A stretch of DNA of 26,059 nt from contig CABUHO010000027.1 in NCBI GenBank assembly GCA_902491395.1, forward strand, positions 1 to 26,059, in the 5' to 3' direction. This document shows, piece after piece, positions 23,303-26,059 of this stretch. The translations under genes and the position numbers were made by a program. Each line of letters opens with the position of its first letter. The first letter of the stretch is position 1. This DNA comes from an uncultured Collinsella sp. GTDB taxonomy: Bacteria > Actinomycetota > Coriobacteriia > Coriobacteriales > Coriobacteriaceae. The notes beneath the pieces are model-generated. The model was not told where the DNA came from, made no database searches, and was given only the letters and a program-made list of their open reading frames with translations.

Positions 23303-24073
23303 TTACATCAATCCAAAGTGCTTCGCGGCGTTGTAGATGCCGTCGTCGTCCACGGCGGTCGTCACGTAGGTCGCCGCGGCCTTCACGGTATCCTGCGCGT
23401 TGCCCATGGCCACGCTCGTGCCCACGGCGGCAAACATCGACAGGTCGTTCTCGCCGTCGCCAAAGGCAATCGCCTCACTCGCGTCGATACCCAGGCGCTC
23501 CAGCGTCGCCGCCACGCCCAGGTCCTTGCCGCCGTTAGCGGGAATAATGTCGCAGAACAGGTCGCACCAGCGCGTGGTGAGCGAATGCGACACCGCGTCG
23601 GTCACGATATGCTCGTCGGCAGGGTCCACAAAGGCGCAGAACTGGTAGACCGGCGCATCGAAGGCATGCTCAAACGGCTCCTCGTGGTAGACGATTCCCG
23701 CGTTGCTACCGGCCGTCACCACGCGCTCGGACAGGCGGTTCACAAACGAGTTCTCGCCCTGCATGCACAGCGAGTCGTAGCGCCCCTCGGCCACCTGGTC
23801 CACGATCACCGCGACGTCGTCCGGATCGATCGGGCAGCTGCGGTAAACCCCCTCGGCATCAAAGCAGTGCTGGCCCGAAAGCGTAATGTACGCATCCCAA
23901 CCAAGATCGAACAGCCAATCGGGCATCTGATAGGTCGGGCGACCCGTAGCAATCACGCATGCGATCCCCTGCTCATGAAAGCTGTCGAGCACCTGCTGCG
24001 CCGACGCCGGAATCCGATGGGTCTTAAAGCTCAGCAACGTGCCATCGATATCGAAAAACGCGGCCTTGATCAT
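23303..24073 (-). CDS. HAD-IIB (Cof-type) phosphatase
   Basis: This is a 256-residue cytosolic phosphatase of the HAD superfamily, Cof/YidA subgroup, which acts on sugar phosphates or phosphorylated cofactors. Motif I AFFDIDGTLL has catalytic D8 and D10, motif II IATGRP is near 42-47, the motif III lysine lies in GGKDLGV and motif IV is FGDGENDLSMF. A mobile cap domain fills the middle, as usual for the IIB type, with YDSLCMQGENSFVNRL. The ATG at 24073 lies 6 bases after the stop of the ABC-F gene, so the two are co-transcribed. The substrate is unknown. A terminator follows. Confidence 0.9.
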   Translation of the reverse strand: MIKAAFFDIDGTLLSFKTHRIPASAQQVLDSFHEQGIACVIATGRPTYQMPDWLFDLGWDAYITLSGQHCFDAEGVYRSCPIDPDDVAVIVDQVAEGRYDSLCMQGENSFVNRLSERVVTAGSNAGIVYHEEPFEHAFDAPVYQFCAFVDPADEHIVTDAVSHSLTTRWCDLFCDIIPANGGKDLGVAATLERLGIDASEAIAFGDGENDLSMFAAVGTSVAMGNAQDTVKAAATYVTTAVDDDGIYNAAKHFGLM

Positions 24074-24079
24074 CCTCGC

Positions 24080-25939
24080 CTACTCCTCGCCCTCGAGCTT
24101 CTCGCTCGCCTCGAGCCACGCCATCTCCAACTCGTCCATGGCGGCGTGGGCCTCGTCGATCTTTGCCTGCTGCTCGCCCAGCGCCGTGTAATTGGTGGGG
24201 TCGACCTGCGCCATCGCAGCCTCGGCCTCCTCCACGCGAGCGCGCTGCGTCTCCATCTTGCGCTCGAGCGAGCTCACCTCGCGGCGGAGCTTCTGGCGCT
24301 CGGCGTTGGAAAGACCGTTGGGCTGCCCGCTCGTCTTGGGCTTTTCGGCCGCAACCGCTGCGGCGCTGGTGTCGAACGTGCCGGTCTTGGCACTCGGTGC
24401 GCCCACGGGCTCGCCCTCGGCCGTGGCGTTGCACAGGCGCAGGTACTGGTCCACGCCGCCGGGCATATGCGTCAGGTGACCGTCGAGCAGTGCCCACTGC
24501 TGGTCGGTCACGCGCTCCATCAAGAAGCGGTCGTGCGTCACCAGGATCAGCGTGCCCGGCCAGCCGTCCAGCAAGTCCTCGACAATCGCCAGCATGTCGG
24601 TATCCAGGTCGTTGCCGGGCTCGTCCAGGATGAGCACGTTGGGCTCGTCCAGAATCGTCAGCAGCAGCGACAGGCGACGGCGCTGGCCGCCCGAAAGGTC
24701 GCCGATGCGGCTCCAGAGCTGCTGGGTCGTGAAGCCCAGGCGCTCGCAGAGCTTCTCGGGCGAGGTCTCCTTGCCGTCGATGACGTAGTACTTCTTGTAA
24801 TTGCCCAGCACCTCGCGAATCGTATCGCCCATGTAGGGCTCGAGCTCCTCGAGCTGCTGCGACAGCGCGCCAAAGCGCACCGTCTGGCCAATCTTCACGC
24901 GGCCGCGCAGGGGTGCGATCTTACCCTGGATCACGTCGAGCAGCGTGGACTTGCCGGCGCCGTTCTCACCCAGCAGACCATAGCGGTCGCCCGCACCGAT
25001 GAGCCAGGTCACGTCGGAGAGCACCTGCTTGGACGCGCCGTCGGTATCCGCATAGCCGGCGTCCACGTCGACCACGTCGATAACCTGCTTGCCCAGGCGG
25101 CTTACGGCCAGGCGCTTGAGCTCCAGCTCGTCGCGCACGGGCGGCACGTCGGCGATGAGCTCGCGGGCTGCCTCCACGCGAAACTTGGGCTTGGTGGAGC
25201 GGGCCTGGGCGCCGCGGCTCAGCCACGCGAGTTCCTTGCGCGCCATGTTGCGGCGGCGCTCCTCGGTGACGGCAGCCATGCGGTCGCGCTCCACACGCTG
25301 CAAGATGTATGCCGAGTAGCCGCCCTCGAAGGGATCGACCTGACCGTCGTGGACCTCCCACATGCTGGTGCAGACCTCATCCAAGAACCAGCGATCGTGC
25401 GTGACTACGAGCATGGCGCCCTGGCCGCGCTGCCAGCGTGCCTTAAGATGGCGCGCGAGCCAGTTGATGGTGCGCATGTCCAGGTGGTTGGTGGGCTCGT
25501 CGAGCATGAGCACATCGTAGTCGCCGATCAGCAGGCGCGCGAGGTCCACGCGGCGGCGCTGGCCACCCGAAAGCTCGCCCACCGTTCCCTCCCAGGGCAC
25601 ATCGCTAATGAGGCCGGCGAGGATCTGGCGCGTGCGGGGGCTCGATGCCCACTCGTACTCGGGCGTGTCGCCCACGACGGCATGATGCACGGTGTCGGTA
25701 TCGACAAGCTGGTCCTTTTGGCCGAGCAGGCCGATCGTGGTACCGCGGCGATGCGTCACGCGGCCATCGTCGGGCTCCAACGTGCCCGCGAGCACGCTCA
25801 GCAGCGTCGACTTACCGTCGCCGTTTTTACCGACGATACCAATACGGTCGCCCTCGCCCACGCCGAGCGTCACGCTATCGAAAATATGCTTGGTGGGAAA
25901 CTCTAGGCTGATGGAATCGCATCCCAAAAGAATCGCCAT
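24080..25939 (-). CDS. ABC-F family ATPase, Uup-like
   Basis: This 619-residue soluble protein has two ABC ATPase domains and no membrane segment. The first domain has Walker A GKNGDGKST (37-45), signature LSGGQ (123-127) and Walker B VLMLDEPTNHLD. The second has GENGAGKST, LSGGQRRR and VLILDEPGNDLD. Between them the linker holds LSRGAQARSTKPKFR, the pattern seen in Uup. The C-terminal 110 residues include a charged coiled coil (RQKLRREVSSLERKM...) also typical of Uup. ABC-F proteins act on the ribosome or, for Uup, possibly on DNA/ribosome quality control. The ATG at 25939 has AAGGAG 8 bases upstream; an earlier in-frame start at 25996 has no support. It heads an operon with the HAD gene. 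Confidence 0.92.
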   Translation of the reverse strand: MAILLGCDSISLEFPTKHIFDSVTLGVGEGDRIGIVGKNGDGKSTLLSVLAGTLEPDDGRVTHRRGTTIGLLGQKDQLVDTDTVHHAVVGDTPEYEWASSPRTRQILAGLISDVPWEGTVGELSGGQRRRVDLARLLIGDYDVLMLDEPTNHLDMRTINWLARHLKARWQRGQGAMLVVTHDRWFLDEVCTSMWEVHDGQVDPFEGGYSAYILQRVERDRMAAVTEERRRNMARKELAWLSRGAQARSTKPKFRVEAARELIADVPPVRDELELKRLAVSRLGKQVIDVVDVDAGYADTDGASKQVLSDVTWLIGAGDRYGLLGENGAGKSTLLDVIQGKIAPLRGRVKIGQTVRFGALSQQLEELEPYMGDTIREVLGNYKKYYVIDGKETSPEKLCERLGFTTQQLWSRIGDLSGGQRRRLSLLLTILDEPNVLILDEPGNDLDTDMLAIVEDLLDGWPGTLILVTHDRFLMERVTDQQWALLDGHLTHMPGGVDQYLRLCNATAEGEPVGAPSAKTGTFDTSAAAVAAEKPKTSGQPNGLSNAERQKLRREVSSLERKMETQRARVEEAEAAMAQVDPTNYTALGEQQAKIDEAHAAMDELEMAWLEASEKLEGEE

Positions 25940-25986
25940 ATGCCCTGCTCCTTCGTAGAGATTCAACGTTGTCCATGATAGCGAAA

Positions 25987-26005
25987 ACCACCACAAAGGG
26001 GACAG
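25987..26005. repeat. Second copy of the ACCACCACAAAGG repeat
   Basis: These 19 bases are identical to 13574-13592, the left arm and loop of the hairpin there. The right arm is missing here; the sequence changes at 26006 into the possible insertion-sequence end. Confidence 0.6.
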
Positions 26006-26059
26006 TGAACTGCACCCCGAAACTTGGACTGAATAAATAGCGACTACGCCGCAAGGGCC
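26006..26059. mobile_element. Possible IS3-family end at the right edge of the window
   Basis: TGAACTGCACCCCGAAACTTGGAC at 26006-26029 (shown in blocks: TGAACTGCACCCC, GAAACTTGGAC) resembles, from memory, terminal inverted repeats of IS3-family elements (TG...GCACCCC.AAA.TTGGAC). Nothing of the transposase is in view, so this is a suggestion only. Confidence 0.35.

Noticed and set aside
23162..25906. A 914-codon open frame on the plus strand
   Set aside because: It lies opposite the ABC-F and HAD genes, whose motifs are certain. Its translation is low-complexity His/Arg/Ala-rich text typical of antisense frames in GC-rich coding DNA.

Overview
The window is high-GC, bacterial and densely coded on both strands. 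Gene content, frequent GTG starts, strong AGGAGG-type ribosome binding sites and the protein flavours suggest an anaerobic gut actinobacterium of the Coriobacteriia, most likely Collinsella or a close relative. That placement is an inference from sequence style; no rRNA or marker gene was available. Most of the window is chromosomal housekeeping, interrupted by accessory pieces: an IS110-family element cut by the left edge, an IS3-like end at the right edge, a nuclease-type two-gene cassette, two lone PD-(D/E)XK-like genes sitting beside AT-rich inverted repeats, and a metal-resistance operon.

Layout. 1-591 is the 3' part of an IS110 transposase, followed by its probable right end and a hairpin-rich gene-free stretch to about 1110. 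1112-3806 holds a PPP-type phosphoesterase (-) and a K+/H+ antiporter (+). 3836-4027 is a small unknown gene (-). 4140-6234 is a translationally coupled pair: a MazG-like nucleotide pyrophosphohydrolase and a GIY-YIG nuclease fused to a DUF2075 ATPase/helicase, a candidate defence module. 6377-8737 is serC-serA, closed by a strong terminator. 8827-9009 is a large imperfect palindrome beside a PD-(D/E)XK-like gene (-). 10290-12233 holds an M20 peptidase and a short DUF1015-like gene. 12363-14313 (-) carries two tandem histidine phosphatases and a nitroreductase. 14549-15633 (+) is a frameshifted HdeD-type membrane protein coupled to a YaiI/YqxD protein.

15767-16855 (-) is a putative heavy-metal/Mn exporter with a His-rich loop, whose promoter is overlapped by a palindrome. 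17027-17995 is a DnaQ-like exonuclease. 18345-19535 is the second PD-(D/E)XK-like gene, followed by another long inverted repeat. 19881-22654 is a zinc/cadmium resistance operon: SmtB-type repressor, free HMA metallochaperone and P1B-2 ATPase, with operators in front of both the repressor and the ATPase. 22737-23114 (-) is a DtxR/MntR-family regulator with repeated elements upstream. 23303-25939 (-) is a Uup-like ABC-F ATPase followed 6 nt later by a HAD phosphatase.

Metal homeostasis is a recurring theme in the second half (exporter, SmtB sensor, chaperone, P-type ATPase, DtxR regulator). The two most unusual parts are the MazG/GIY-YIG-DUF2075 pair and the two related nuclease-like genes with adjacent inverted repeats.
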